From assembly GCA_047637855.1 (NCBI GenBank), contig JBLJBF010000215.1, positions 1 through 6,117 of the forward strand: 6,117 nucleotides of DNA, read 5' to 3'. Positions within the stretch are counted from its first letter, which is position 1; each line of letters starts with the position of its first letter. The translations under genes were made by a program, and so were the position numbers. This DNA comes from Pseudoflavonifractor sp047637855 (GTDB lineage Bacteria; Bacillota; Clostridia; Oscillospirales; Oscillospiraceae). The notes beneath the pieces are model-generated. The model was given only the letters and a program-made list of their open reading frames with translations. It was not told the DNA's origin and did not search any database. Of the stretch, positions 1-5,458 are shown in pieces.

Positions 1-53
1 CAGCGGCCTCTTGAACCCCATTCAAGCGCGATACCAAACTTCGCCACACCCGG
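1..53 (-). tRNA. tRNA-Pro (anticodon GGG), 5' part, cut by the left edge
   Basis: Read on the minus strand from 53 to 1, this folds as the first 53 bases of a tRNA. The 5' acceptor strand is CCGGGTG (53-47), followed by T46 and G45. The D stem is GCGA (44-41) pairing with TCGC (31-28) around a loop containing the GG pair (35-34). The anticodon stem CTTGA/TCAAG (26-22 and 14-10) is perfectly paired around the loop ATGGGGT (21-15), giving anticodon GGG at 19-17, which reads proline CCC and, by wobble, CCU. A five-base variable region (9-5) and the first four bases of the T stem follow before the window ends. The remaining T arm, the 3' acceptor strand and any CCA lie outside, so acceptor pairing cannot be checked. 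All D and anticodon stem pairs are Watson-Crick, which makes a pseudogene unlikely. Confidence 0.9.
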
Positions 54-75
54 ATGTCGCTCAGGCGACTTTGAT

Positions 76-104
76 ATAATAGCATATCCATTATGAAGTT
101 GCAA
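76..104 (-). promoter_or_regulatory. Sigma-A-like promoter of the tRNA-Pro gene
   Basis: On the minus strand there is a -35 element TTGCAA (104-99, four of six consensus matches), a 17-base spacer, and a -10 element TATTAT (81-76, five of six). Transcription would start near 69, about 16 bases before the mature tRNA end at 53. Position and spacing fit a tRNA promoter. The call rests on sequence match only. Confidence 0.6.
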
Positions 105-239
105 GAGTTAAATCCATTTTTCATCAAAAAAATCTTTTCCGAACAGTTCATGTTCCCGCGGCAGACGCGATTACCGCAAAGACATCCATTTCACCAAAAA
201 AACTTTTTGATTTCAGCTTCAATTGGTGCCTCTCCCCTA
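105..239. other. AT-rich spacer between two divergent promoters, with an imperfect direct repeat
   Basis: I see no convincing gene here. The main structure is an imperfect direct repeat: ATCCATTT followed by a C-rich step, seven A's and a C plus T-run occurs at 112-138 and again at 184-208, about 72 bases apart. The second copy can also form a short hairpin, CAAAAA/TTTTTG (195-200 and 204-209). The A and T tracts suggest curved DNA, but no regulatory role can be assigned from sequence. Confidence 0.4.
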
Positions 240-267
240 TTGACATTTTTCAAAAAGCTTTTATAAT
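240..267 (+). promoter_or_regulatory. Sigma-A promoter of the metal-efflux operon
   Basis: A perfect -35 hexamer TTGACA (240-245) and a perfect -10 hexamer TATAAT (262-267) are separated by 16 bases, one short of the ideal 17. Transcription should begin near 274, giving a leader of about 40 bases before the first ATG at 315. The strong match together with an overlapping operator fits a promoter that is kept off by a repressor and is highly active once released. Confidence 0.85.
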
Positions 268-298
268 ATAACATATGAACAATAGCTCATACATAATA
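267..298. promoter_or_regulatory. SmtB/CadC-type operator over the transcription start
   Basis: An imperfect inverted repeat is centred between 282 and 283. TATGA (274-278) is mirrored by TCATA (287-291), and flanking pairs also match at 267-269 with 296-298 and at 271 with 294. Its core, TGAA-N6-CTCA (276-289), differs by one base from the TGAA-N6-TTCA core typical of ArsR/SmtB operators. It sits directly on and after the predicted start point, where a bound repressor would block polymerase. The regulator encoded just downstream is the obvious ligand (inference). Confidence 0.65.
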
Positions 299-301
299 AC
301 G

Positions 302-310
302 AGAGGTGAG
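302..310 (+). promoter_or_regulatory. Ribosome binding site that sets the start of the ArsR-family gene
   Basis: The stretch AGAGGTGAG lies just upstream of ATG 315, leaving a normal gap of about six bases after AGGTG. The in-frame GTG at 306 falls inside this site, so it is unlikely to be the start even though it gives the longer frame. Confidence 0.7.
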
Positions 311-314
311 CAAT

Positions 315-677
315 ATGGAAGAACGAGATAACGTCGCGCGCTGCGAGTCCTCCTGCCCCCACGAGGATGTCATCAGTCATGTGAGTAATACTATGCCTGA
401 CGATGAGATCCTATACGACCTGGCCGAGCTTTTTAAAATCTTCGGCGATTCCACCCGCATCAAGATCCTGTACGCCCTCTTTGAGGCCGAGATGTGCGTG
501 TGCGACATTACCCAGCTGCTGGGCATGACCCAATCCGCCATCTCACACCAGCTCCGCTCCCTCAAGCAGAGCAAGCTGGTCAAGTACCGCCGGGAGGGCA
601 AGACTGTCTATTACTCGCTGGCCGACAGCCATGTCCGCTTGATTATCAACCAGGGTATGGAGCACGTAGCCGAATAA
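315..677 (+). CDS. cadC: ArsR/SmtB-family metal-sensing repressor (CadC-like)
   Basis: This is a 120-residue winged-helix repressor that releases DNA when it binds metal, and it probably controls its own operon. The helix-turn-helix lies around residues 64-92 (recognition helix near SAISHQLRSL), followed by the wing (KYRREGKTVYYSL, 90-102). Two metal sites are visible. The alpha3N site comprises EMCVCD with C61 and C63 plus N-terminal C10 and C14, as in CadC. The alpha5 site fits DxHx10HxxE exactly, with D104, H106, H117 and E120. Having both sites points to Cd/Pb/Zn sensing, not arsenic. The start is ATG 315 because a good ribosome site precedes it; GTG 306 would add three residues. It is the first gene of the operon, 24 bases before the HMA gene. 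The symbol is by similarity in motif pattern; a Zn sensor such as SmtB or CzrA is the alternative. Confidence 0.9.
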   Translation: MEERDNVARCESSCPHEDVISHVSNTMPDDEILYDLAELFKIFGDSTRIKILYALFEAEMCVCDITQLLGMTQSAISHQLRSLKQSKLVKYRREGKTVYYSLADSHVRLIINQGMEHVAE

Positions 678-701
678 ATTATTGTAAGGAGCGGATTCCC
701 C

Positions 702-920
702 ATGAAAAAGAAATTTAAGCTGGTCGATCTGGACTGCGCCAACTGTGCCGCCAAGATGGAGGACGCCATCAGGAAGATCGACGGCGTGAACGACGCGGCT
801 ATCAGCTTTATGGCACAGAAGCTCACCATCGATGCCGACGAGAGCCGTTTTGACGCCATCCTGTCCGAGGCCGTGCGGGTCTGCAAACGGATCGAGCCCG
901 ACTGTACCATCGTGCTGTAG
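702..920 (+). CDS. Stand-alone heavy-metal-associated (HMA) domain protein
   Basis: This small cytosolic protein of 72 residues is a single ferredoxin-like HMA domain. The metal-binding loop is DLDCANCA near the N-terminus, with C12 and C15. The acidic residue D11 just before the first cysteine is typical of Zn/Cd/Pb-type domains more than of copper chaperones. Two further cysteines, C61 and C68, lie near the C-terminus. The start ATG has AAGGAG (686-691) ten bases upstream. It lies between the metal sensor and the P-type ATPase, whose own N-terminus has no such domain, so it likely serves as the pump's detached metal-binding domain, delivering metal or regulating it (inference). The frame is the same as that of the pump and is closed by TAG at 918-920. 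It could alternatively be a general metal chaperone or buffer. Confidence 0.88.
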   Translation: MKKKFKLVDLDCANCAAKMEDAIRKIDGVNDAAISFMAQKLTIDADESRFDAILSEAVRVCKRIEPDCTIVL

Positions 921-989
921 CCCAGCCCCAAGCGGGGCGGCGCTGCAGCTGCCCTCCATCGAAAAAAGTGTGACGGAGAGGTGTTTCCA
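921..989 (+). other. Intercistronic linker with GC-rich hairpin and ribosome binding site
   Basis: These 69 bases separate the HMA gene from the pump and contain no in-frame stop relative to either. A short strong hairpin, GCCCC/GGGGC with loop AAGC (925-938), is followed by the self-complementary GCTGCAGC (942-949). There is no T-run, so it is not a terminator; it might protect an mRNA end or tune relative expression. GGAGAGG (975-981) is the ribosome binding site for ATG 990. Because it overlaps the alternative start GTG 981, that upstream start is disfavoured. Confidence 0.6.
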
Positions 990-2846
990 ATGTCCAATAG
1001 GCAAAAACGCACGCTGGGGCGTATCCTCGCCTCGGCAGTTCTGCTGGCAGTCGCCGTTTTCCTTCCTTCCAAAGGCTGGGCGCGGCTCCTCCTTTTCCTG
1101 GTTCCCTACGGCTGCATCGGCTGGGATGTACTGTGGCGGGCCTTGCGCAACATTGCCCGGGGCCAGATATTCGACGAGAATTTCCTGATGTCCATTGCCA
1201 CGGTGGGCGCCTTTTTCACCGGAGAGTACCCGGAGGCCGTCTTTGTGATGTTCTTTTACCAGGTGGGGGAGCTATTCCAGAGCTATGCCGTAGACCGCTC
1301 CCGGAAGTCCATATCCGACCTGATGGACATCCGGCCCGACTACGCCAATATTGAGCGCGGCGGGGCACTGGAGCAGGTGGATCCGGAGGACGTTGCTGTG
1401 GGCGAGGTCATCGTGGTAAAGCCCGGCGAGCGCATCCCCCTGGACGGCGTCGTGCTGGAGGGGCGCTCCAGCGTCAACACCTCGGCCCTCACCGGTGAAT
1501 CTCTGCCCCAGGAGGCGGAGCCGGGCGACGATGTGATCTCGGGCTGCGTCAATATGACCGGGCTGCTCCGAATACAGGTCACCAAGCCCTTTGAGGAATC
1601 AACTGTAGCCAAGATTCTGGACCTGGTGGAGAACTCCAGCAGCAAGAAGTCCAGGGCCGAGAATTTCATCACCCGGTTTGCCCGGGTCTATACCCCCGCC
1701 GTCGTGATCGGCGCGGCGCTTCTCGCACTCCTCCTCCCTCTCCTCACCGGACTCCCCTGGGCTGAGAGCGTCCACCGCGCCCTCATTTTCTTGGTCATCT
1801 CCTGCCCCTGCGCACTGGTGATCTCGGTGCCCCTCGCCTTCTTCGGCGGCATCGGCGGCGCCTCCCGGCAGGGTATTTTGGTCAAGGGCGGAAACTATCT
1901 GGAGGTTCTGTCCAACGCTGAGCTCGTGGTCTTTGACAAGACGGGTACCCTGACCCGAGGGGTATTCAACGTGACAGCCGTACACCCCAGAGAGTTCGAC
2001 GAGAAAAAGCTGCTGGAGCTGGCCGCTCTGGCAGAGAGCTACTCCGATCACCCCATCTCCCGTTCCCTTCGTGACGCCTGCAACACGGCGCTGGACGCCT
2101 CCCGCGTGACCGACGCGGAGGAGCTTGCGGGCCGCGGCGTGCGGGCCAAGGTGGACAATATGGTGGTGTGCGCGGGCAACGGCAGGCTGATGGATGACCT
2201 GGGCGTGTCCTGGCACCCCTGTCACCGGGTGGGCACCACCATCCATGTGGCGGTGGACGGTCTCTATATCGGCCACATTGTCATTTCCGACGAGGTAAAA
2301 CCCGACGCCGCTCTGGCCATCTCCGGGCTGAAGGCCATCGGCGTGCGCAAAACCGTTATGCTCACCGGCGACGCCAAGGCGGTGGGCGAGGCCGTCGCCA
2401 AGGAGCTTGGGCTGGACGAGGTGCACACCCAGCTCCTCCCCGCCGACAAGGTGGGCCTGGTTGAGACCCTGCTGGAGGAGAAGACGGGCAAGGGCTCCCT
2501 CATTTTCGTGGGCGACGGCATCAACGACGCCCCTGTGCTCTCCCGGGCCGACGTGGGCATCGCCATGGGCGGCCTGGGCTCCGACGCCGCCATCGAGGCC
2601 GCCGACGTGGTGCTCATGGACGATAAGCCCTCTAAGATCGCCACCGCGGTGGGGATCGCGCGGAGGACCAAGACCATCGTGGTGCAGAACATCGTGTTTG
2701 CCCTGGGGGTCAAGGCGCTGGTGCTCGTGCTGGGTGCTTTCGGTGTGTCCAATATGTGGGAGGCCGTCTTTGCCGACGTGGGCGTATCGGTCCTCGCCAT
2801 TCTCAACTCCGCGCGTCTGCTGAAGGAATCGGGCTCCAAACAATAA
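990..2846 (+). CDS. cadA: P1B-2 type Zn/Cd/Pb-exporting ATPase lacking an N-terminal HMA domain
   Basis: This inner-membrane pump of 618 residues uses ATP to export divalent soft metals. All P-type landmarks are present: the actuator motif TGES (168-171), the phosphorylation site DKTGT with D316, the P1B nucleotide-domain HP dipeptide (354-355), and GDGIND (508-513). The metal-selectivity residues fit class P1B-2: CPCx4SxP (272-281) in membrane helix 6, K575 in helix 7, and DVG at 596-598 in helix 8. Eight membrane helices can be placed, roughly at 11-25, 32-49, 64-77, 79-97, 232-254, 263-288, 565-585 and 588-608. Many CadA and ZntA proteins carry one or more HMA domains at the front; here that part is a separate upstream gene. 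ATG 990 is chosen over GTG 981 because of the ribosome site. It is co-transcribed with the sensor and ends before a strong terminator. Copper transport is unlikely given the K and DxG residues. Cd, Zn and Pb cannot be told apart from sequence. Confidence 0.95.
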   Translation: MSNRQKRTLGRILASAVLLAVAVFLPSKGWARLLLFLVPYGCIGWDVLWRALRNIARGQIFDENFLMSIATVGAFFTGEYPEAVFVMFFYQVGELFQSYAVDRSRKSISDLMDIRPDYANIERGGALEQVDPEDVAVGEVIVVKPGERIPLDGVVLEGRSSVNTSALTGESLPQEAEPGDDVISGCVNMTGLLRIQVTKPFEESTVAKILDLVENSSSKKSRAENFITRFARVYTPAVVIGAALLALLLPLLTGLPWAESVHRALIFLVISCPCALVISVPLAFFGGIGGASRQGILVKGGNYLEVLSNAELVVFDKTGTLTRGVFNVTAVHPREFDEKKLLELAALAESYSDHPISRSLRDACNTALDASRVTDAEELAGRGVRAKVDNMVVCAGNGRLMDDLGVSWHPCHRVGTTIHVAVDGLYIGHIVISDEVKPDAALAISGLKAIGVRKTVMLTGDAKAVGEAVAKELGLDEVHTQLLPADKVGLVETLLEEKTGKGSLIFVGDGINDAPVLSRADVGIAMGGLGSDAAIEAADVVLMDDKPSKIATAVGIARRTKTIVVQNIVFALGVKALVLVLGAFGVSNMWEAVFADVGVSVLAILNSARLLKESGSKQ

Positions 2847-2864
2847 TTTAGCAAGATTTACATG

Positions 2865-2915
2865 AAAAAACACGCCATCTTTGGAAAAACTAAGTCCAAA
2901 GGGGCGTGTTTTTTT
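2865..2915 (+). terminator. Rho-independent terminator of the metal-efflux operon
   Basis: This is a two-tier hairpin. The outer stem is AAAAAACACGCC (2865-2876) against GGCGTGTTTTTT (2903-2914), and the inner stem is CTTTGGA (2879-2885) against TCCAAAG (2895-2901), with a nine-base loop. The run of seven T's at 2909-2915 follows the GC-rich part. The A-run on the left arm gives a T-run on the other strand, so it could also work leftwards. It starts 18 bases after the pump's stop codon. Confidence 0.88.
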
Positions 2916-2916
2916 A

Positions 2917-2922
2917 TGAGGA
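2917..2922 (+). promoter_or_regulatory. Ribosome binding site that sets the start of ypeB
   Basis: TGAGGA ends five bases before ATG 2928. The other in-frame ATGs, 2862 and 2916, have no comparable site; 2862 lies beside the foot of the terminator hairpin and 2916 directly follows its T-run. ATG 2928 is therefore preferred. Confidence 0.6.
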
Positions 2923-2927
2923 TCAGC

Positions 2928-4286
2928 ATGAAGACCAGAAGGGCAAGGATCATCTCCGCAAGTTATGTGGCGGCGGCCTTTCTCGTCACCGGCGGTTTCG
3001 CCGTCCAGGGCCATGTACGGGCGGCGGCTTATCAGAATACCCTGCACAATGTATACCAACACGCCTTTACAGAGCTTGCCACCGCTGTGTCCGAGGTGAA
3101 TACCTCTCTGCAAAAGCTCTCCTACGCCAGCTCCCCCACCATGGTCTCCTCTCTGTGCACCGAGCTCTTTGGGAAGGCCACAGCGGCCCAGATGGCGCTG
3201 GGCGAGCTGCCCTACAGCAACATGGAGCTGGAACAGACCGCAACCTTCCTCGCCAAGGTGGGCGACTACGCCGTCGCCCTCTCCCGTAACGCCGCCATCA
3301 ACGGCGCCTGCTCCGACGAGGAGCGGCAAAGTCTCCAGACTTTGGCCGGAGCCTCTTCCACCCTCTCTCAGATGCTGGAGGATTTGAGCTCGGACATCTA
3401 CCGCAACGTAGTCACGCTGGAGGACCTGAACCAGGCCAGGGCACGCCTCGCCGCCGCGACCGAGAAGAGCGGCGGGGTGAACGCCGGGGCCTATCAAAAT
3501 ATCGAGTCAGAGTTCCCCGAGCTTCCGGCCCTAGTCTATGACGGCCCCTTTTCCGAGCACCTCACCAACCGCTCGCCCAAGCTGCTGGAGGGCAAGGAGG
3601 ACGTCACCCAGGAGCAGGCCCTCGACGCCGCGGCCAAGTTCCTGGGGGTCAAGCGGGATATTCTGGCCCTCTCCAACACCCTGGAGGGACACCTCCCCGG
3701 CTGGGGGTTCAGCGCCATCATCGAGGGCGGCGAGGTCTATGTGGAGGTGGTCCGCAAGGGGGGCGTCGTGGTGCAGATGATCAACGCACGCCCGGCGGGC
3801 GAGGCCGCCTTCTCGGCCGAAGAGGCCACCCTGGAGGGTATCGCCTTCCTCAAGGCCCACGGCTATGAGAATCTCACCCCCACCTATTATATCAGCAAGG
3901 CCAATCTCCTCACCATCAACCTGGCCGCGGTCCAGGACGGCGTACTCCTCTACCCCGATCTGATCAAGGTGTCCGTAGCGCTGGATACCTGCCGCGTCGT
4001 GGGCTTTGACGCCCGGGGCTATCTGATGAACCACACCCAGCGCACACTGCCCCAGCCCGTCGTCTCCCAGGAGGCGGCCCAGAGCAAGGTGGACGGCAGC
4101 CTGGAGGTCCTGTCCTATCAGCTCGCCCTCATCCCCAGCAGCGGCGAGTACGAGATCCTCTGCCATGAATTTAAATGCCAGACCGGGGACGGCAAACACT
4201 ATCTCTTCTATATCAACGTGGAGACCGGAAATGAAGAGCGCATCCTTCTCCTGCTGGAGGACGAGACCGGCACCTTGGTCATCTAG
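2928..4286 (+). CDS. ypeB: Germination protein YpeB (spore cortex lysis partner of SleB)
   Basis: This spore protein of 452 residues, close to the usual length of about 450, is known in Bacillus to be needed for stability and localisation of the cortex-lytic enzyme SleB. A short basic start (MKTRRAR) is followed by one membrane segment (about 8-26), then a helical N-terminal region (about 30-190). The C-terminal half has PepSY-type repeats, with units starting near residues 226 (TQEQALDAAAKFLG), 295 (FSAEEATLEGIAFLKAHGY) and 379 (VSQEAAQSKV). The stretch around DGVLLYPDLIKVSVAL and VVGFDARGYL is characteristic of YpeB. The longest open frame adds 22 residues from ATG 2862, but those would be encoded by the terminator hairpin and lack a ribosome site. 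In most spore formers sleB lies directly upstream; here a metal pump does, so SleB must be elsewhere or replaced. No clear sigma-G promoter was found in the 81-base gap. Confidence 0.92.
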   Translation: MKTRRARIISASYVAAAFLVTGGFAVQGHVRAAAYQNTLHNVYQHAFTELATAVSEVNTSLQKLSYASSPTMVSSLCTELFGKATAAQMALGELPYSNMELEQTATFLAKVGDYAVALSRNAAINGACSDEERQSLQTLAGASSTLSQMLEDLSSDIYRNVVTLEDLNQARARLAAATEKSGGVNAGAYQNIESEFPELPALVYDGPFSEHLTNRSPKLLEGKEDVTQEQALDAAAKFLGVKRDILALSNTLEGHLPGWGFSAIIEGGEVYVEVVRKGGVVVQMINARPAGEAAFSAEEATLEGIAFLKAHGYENLTPTYYISKANLLTINLAAVQDGVLLYPDLIKVSVALDTCRVVGFDARGYLMNHTQRTLPQPVVSQEAAQSKVDGSLEVLSYQLALIPSSGEYEILCHEFKCQTGDGKHYLFYINVETGNEERILLLLEDETGTLVI

Positions 4287-4288
4287 CA

Positions 4289-4322
4289 AAACCGGGCGGA
4301 GGGATATCCCTCCGCCCGGTTT
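4289..4322. terminator. Bidirectional terminator between convergent genes (perfect 34-bp palindrome)
   Basis: Seventeen-base arms match without a mismatch around the centre at 4305/4306 (core GGGATATCCC), flanked by AAA on the left and TTT on the right. It begins two bases after the ypeB stop and continues into TTTATATT on the plus strand. On the minus strand the hairpin is followed by TTTTGC, so it should also stop the operon arriving from the right. The T-runs are short, but the stem is very GC-rich. Confidence 0.85.
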
Positions 4323-4387
4323 ATATTCCGCCAGCAGCAGCCCCGTCGGGAAATGACGCTGCGCCACGCCCGCAAGGAAATAAGCCG
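4323..4387. other. Short non-coding stretch between terminator and convergent gene end
   Basis: These 65 bases form the 3' untranslated part of the minus-strand operon before the shared terminator. Apart from a weak possible stem (GCAGC/GCTGC type, around 4334-4354) I see nothing in it. Confidence 0.4.
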
Positions 4388-5050
4388 CTAGTTCTCCTTG
4401 TGAATAAACATGAGTACAAAACCCGCCAGCACGAATATCGCGCTTATGATAATCGCCTTTTCGCTCCAGATACGCACGAAAAAATTCCCTATGACCGCCC
4501 CGATCACAAAGATTCCGACGATACCAAAATATAAAAAGCCATTTTCCATCTCTTTTTTGTTTTTGGTAAACTTATAATTGCAGATAGATTGTACCGCCAT
4601 CCGCAGATTTCCGATGCACATGGTCGTGGCCACGCCGCTTCCGTTCATCTTTCGGAAGGTTTCAACCTGCGCGCCGCAGGCAAATGAGATCAGACTATTT
4701 GCAAGCGGATTCATGCTTTGCGGAATAAACGCGACGATCAAAAAAGCGACCGCCTCTGTCATCAGCACAGCCTGACGCCAGTGAACGTGTTTTGCATTGC
4801 AAAAGCGCTCCCTCATTATTTCCGCGGCCGCAATCCCAAAAGCAAAAGCTACCACGGGAAAAAGGTACCGCAAGGCCAACATAAAATCCCCCATGGACAG
4901 GCGGATTCCAAGCAGCAGCAGGTTCCCTGTCTGCGCATTTGCAAACACATGGTCCCGCCCCAGATAGGAATATGCGTCCATAAATCCGCCCGACAGCGTC
5001 AATAAAACCACAAGCGGCAAGGATTCGGACACTTGTTTAATCTTTCTCAC
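4388..5050 (-). CDS. DUF1275 (YoaK-like) membrane protein
   Basis: This is an integral membrane protein of 220 residues, a normal length for the DUF1275/YoaK family, whose function is not established. The family signature is near the N-terminus: SGGFMDAYSYLGRDHVFANA (20-39) followed by QTGN. About six hydrophobic segments are visible, near residues 11-29, 56-79, 93-110, 116-130, 172-194 and 199-217. The start is GTG at 5050, four bases after the stop of the upstream acetyltransferase gene. No strong ribosome site precedes it, so translation is probably coupled to that gene. It is the last gene before the shared terminator. Base composition is unusual: 4501-4560 has 20 G or C in 60, whereas 2401-2460 in the pump gene has 42 in 60. 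This suggests a more recent arrival or relaxed codon use. Start choice is moderately certain. Confidence 0.85.
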   Translation of the reverse strand: MRKIKQVSESLPLVVLLTLSGGFMDAYSYLGRDHVFANAQTGNLLLLGIRLSMGDFMLALRYLFPVVAFAFGIAAAEIMRERFCNAKHVHWRQAVLMTEAVAFLIVAFIPQSMNPLANSLISFACGAQVETFRKMNGSGVATTMCIGNLRMAVQSICNYKFTKNKKEMENGFLYFGIVGIFVIGAVIGNFFVRIWSEKAIIISAIFVLAGFVLMFIHKEN

Positions 5051-5054
5051 CGGT

Positions 5055-5456
5055 CTACAGCTCTTTCACATAGAAGTAGTGCCCATAGCCGTTCATGCAG
5101 TTCTCCAGCTTTCCAAACTGGCGATAGCCCTGCTTTTCATAGAAACCGGGCGCCTGAAAGCCGAAGGTGTTGAGCTCTATATACTTCACGCCCAGCTTTC
5201 GCCCCTCCTCCTCGACAAAAGTCAGCAGTTTGGCCCCCAGACCCAGCTTCCGCCTGGCCTCTTCCACAAAGAGCAAGTCCACGTAGATGAGCTCGTCGGC
5301 CCGCCATGCGCTGATGCCTCCGGCGCAGTACCCGGTCTCGTCCTCAAGATAACAGGAGAGGTCGGCGGTTTCCTTCATAAACCCCTTGTTGTACGCCAAG
5401 AGGCCGGCAATCCGGGGATGGACCTCTTCCTCCGTGCAGAATTTGATCTGATACAT
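5055..5456 (-). CDS. GNAT-family N-acetyltransferase
   Basis: This small cytosolic enzyme of 133 residues is expected to move an acetyl group from acetyl-CoA to an unknown amine. The acetyl-CoA pyrophosphate loop is visible as RKLGLG (69-74, fitting RxxGxG/A) after the strand IYVDLLFV (57-64). The C-terminal motif APGFYEKQGYRQFG (102-115) is the usual GNAT substrate-side motif with its tyrosine. The ATG at 5456 has GGGGGA (5468-5463) six bases upstream, lying inside the last codons of the FtsK gene; only two bases separate the two genes. This arrangement, and the four-base gap to the DUF1275 gene, suggest coupled translation in one operon. The substrate cannot be inferred, and the FtsK link may be only positional. 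Confidence 0.88.
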   Translation of the reverse strand: MYQIKFCTEEEVHPRIAGLLAYNKGFMKETADLSCYLEDETGYCAGGISAWRADELIYVDLLFVEEARRKLGLGAKLLTFVEEEGRKLGVKYIELNTFGFQAPGFYEKQGYRQFGKLENCMNGYGHYFYVKEL

Positions 5457-5458
5457 AT

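Noticed and set aside
83..95. CATA/TATG inverted repeat in the tRNA promoter spacer as a second metal operator
   Set aside because: The arms are only four bases, and the TGAA-N6-TTCA core is not present in the right order.
1..104. tRNA-Pro as an integration site for the metal operon
   Set aside because: Islands usually insert at the 3' end of a tRNA, which lies off the left edge; the metal operon is on the 5' side. No integrase or repeated tRNA end is visible in the window.
150..266. A 38-codon plus-strand frame in the spacer starting at ATG 150
   Set aside because: It has no ribosome binding site, ends inside the -10 box of the metal promoter, and overlaps the direct repeat.
2847..2927. 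Sigma-G promoter for ypeB
   Set aside because: No pair of -35 and -10 elements with acceptable spacing could be found by eye, so none is annotated.
1599..3497. A 632-codon open frame on the minus strand across the pump gene, the terminator and ypeB
   Set aside because: It is antisense to two well-recognised genes, runs through a terminator, and its product is Gly/His/Val-rich with no domain. Open antisense frames of this kind are common in GC-rich genes.
3531..4367. A 278-codon minus-strand frame opposite ypeB
   Set aside because: It is a shadow of ypeB; it runs through the palindromic terminator and shows no family resemblance.
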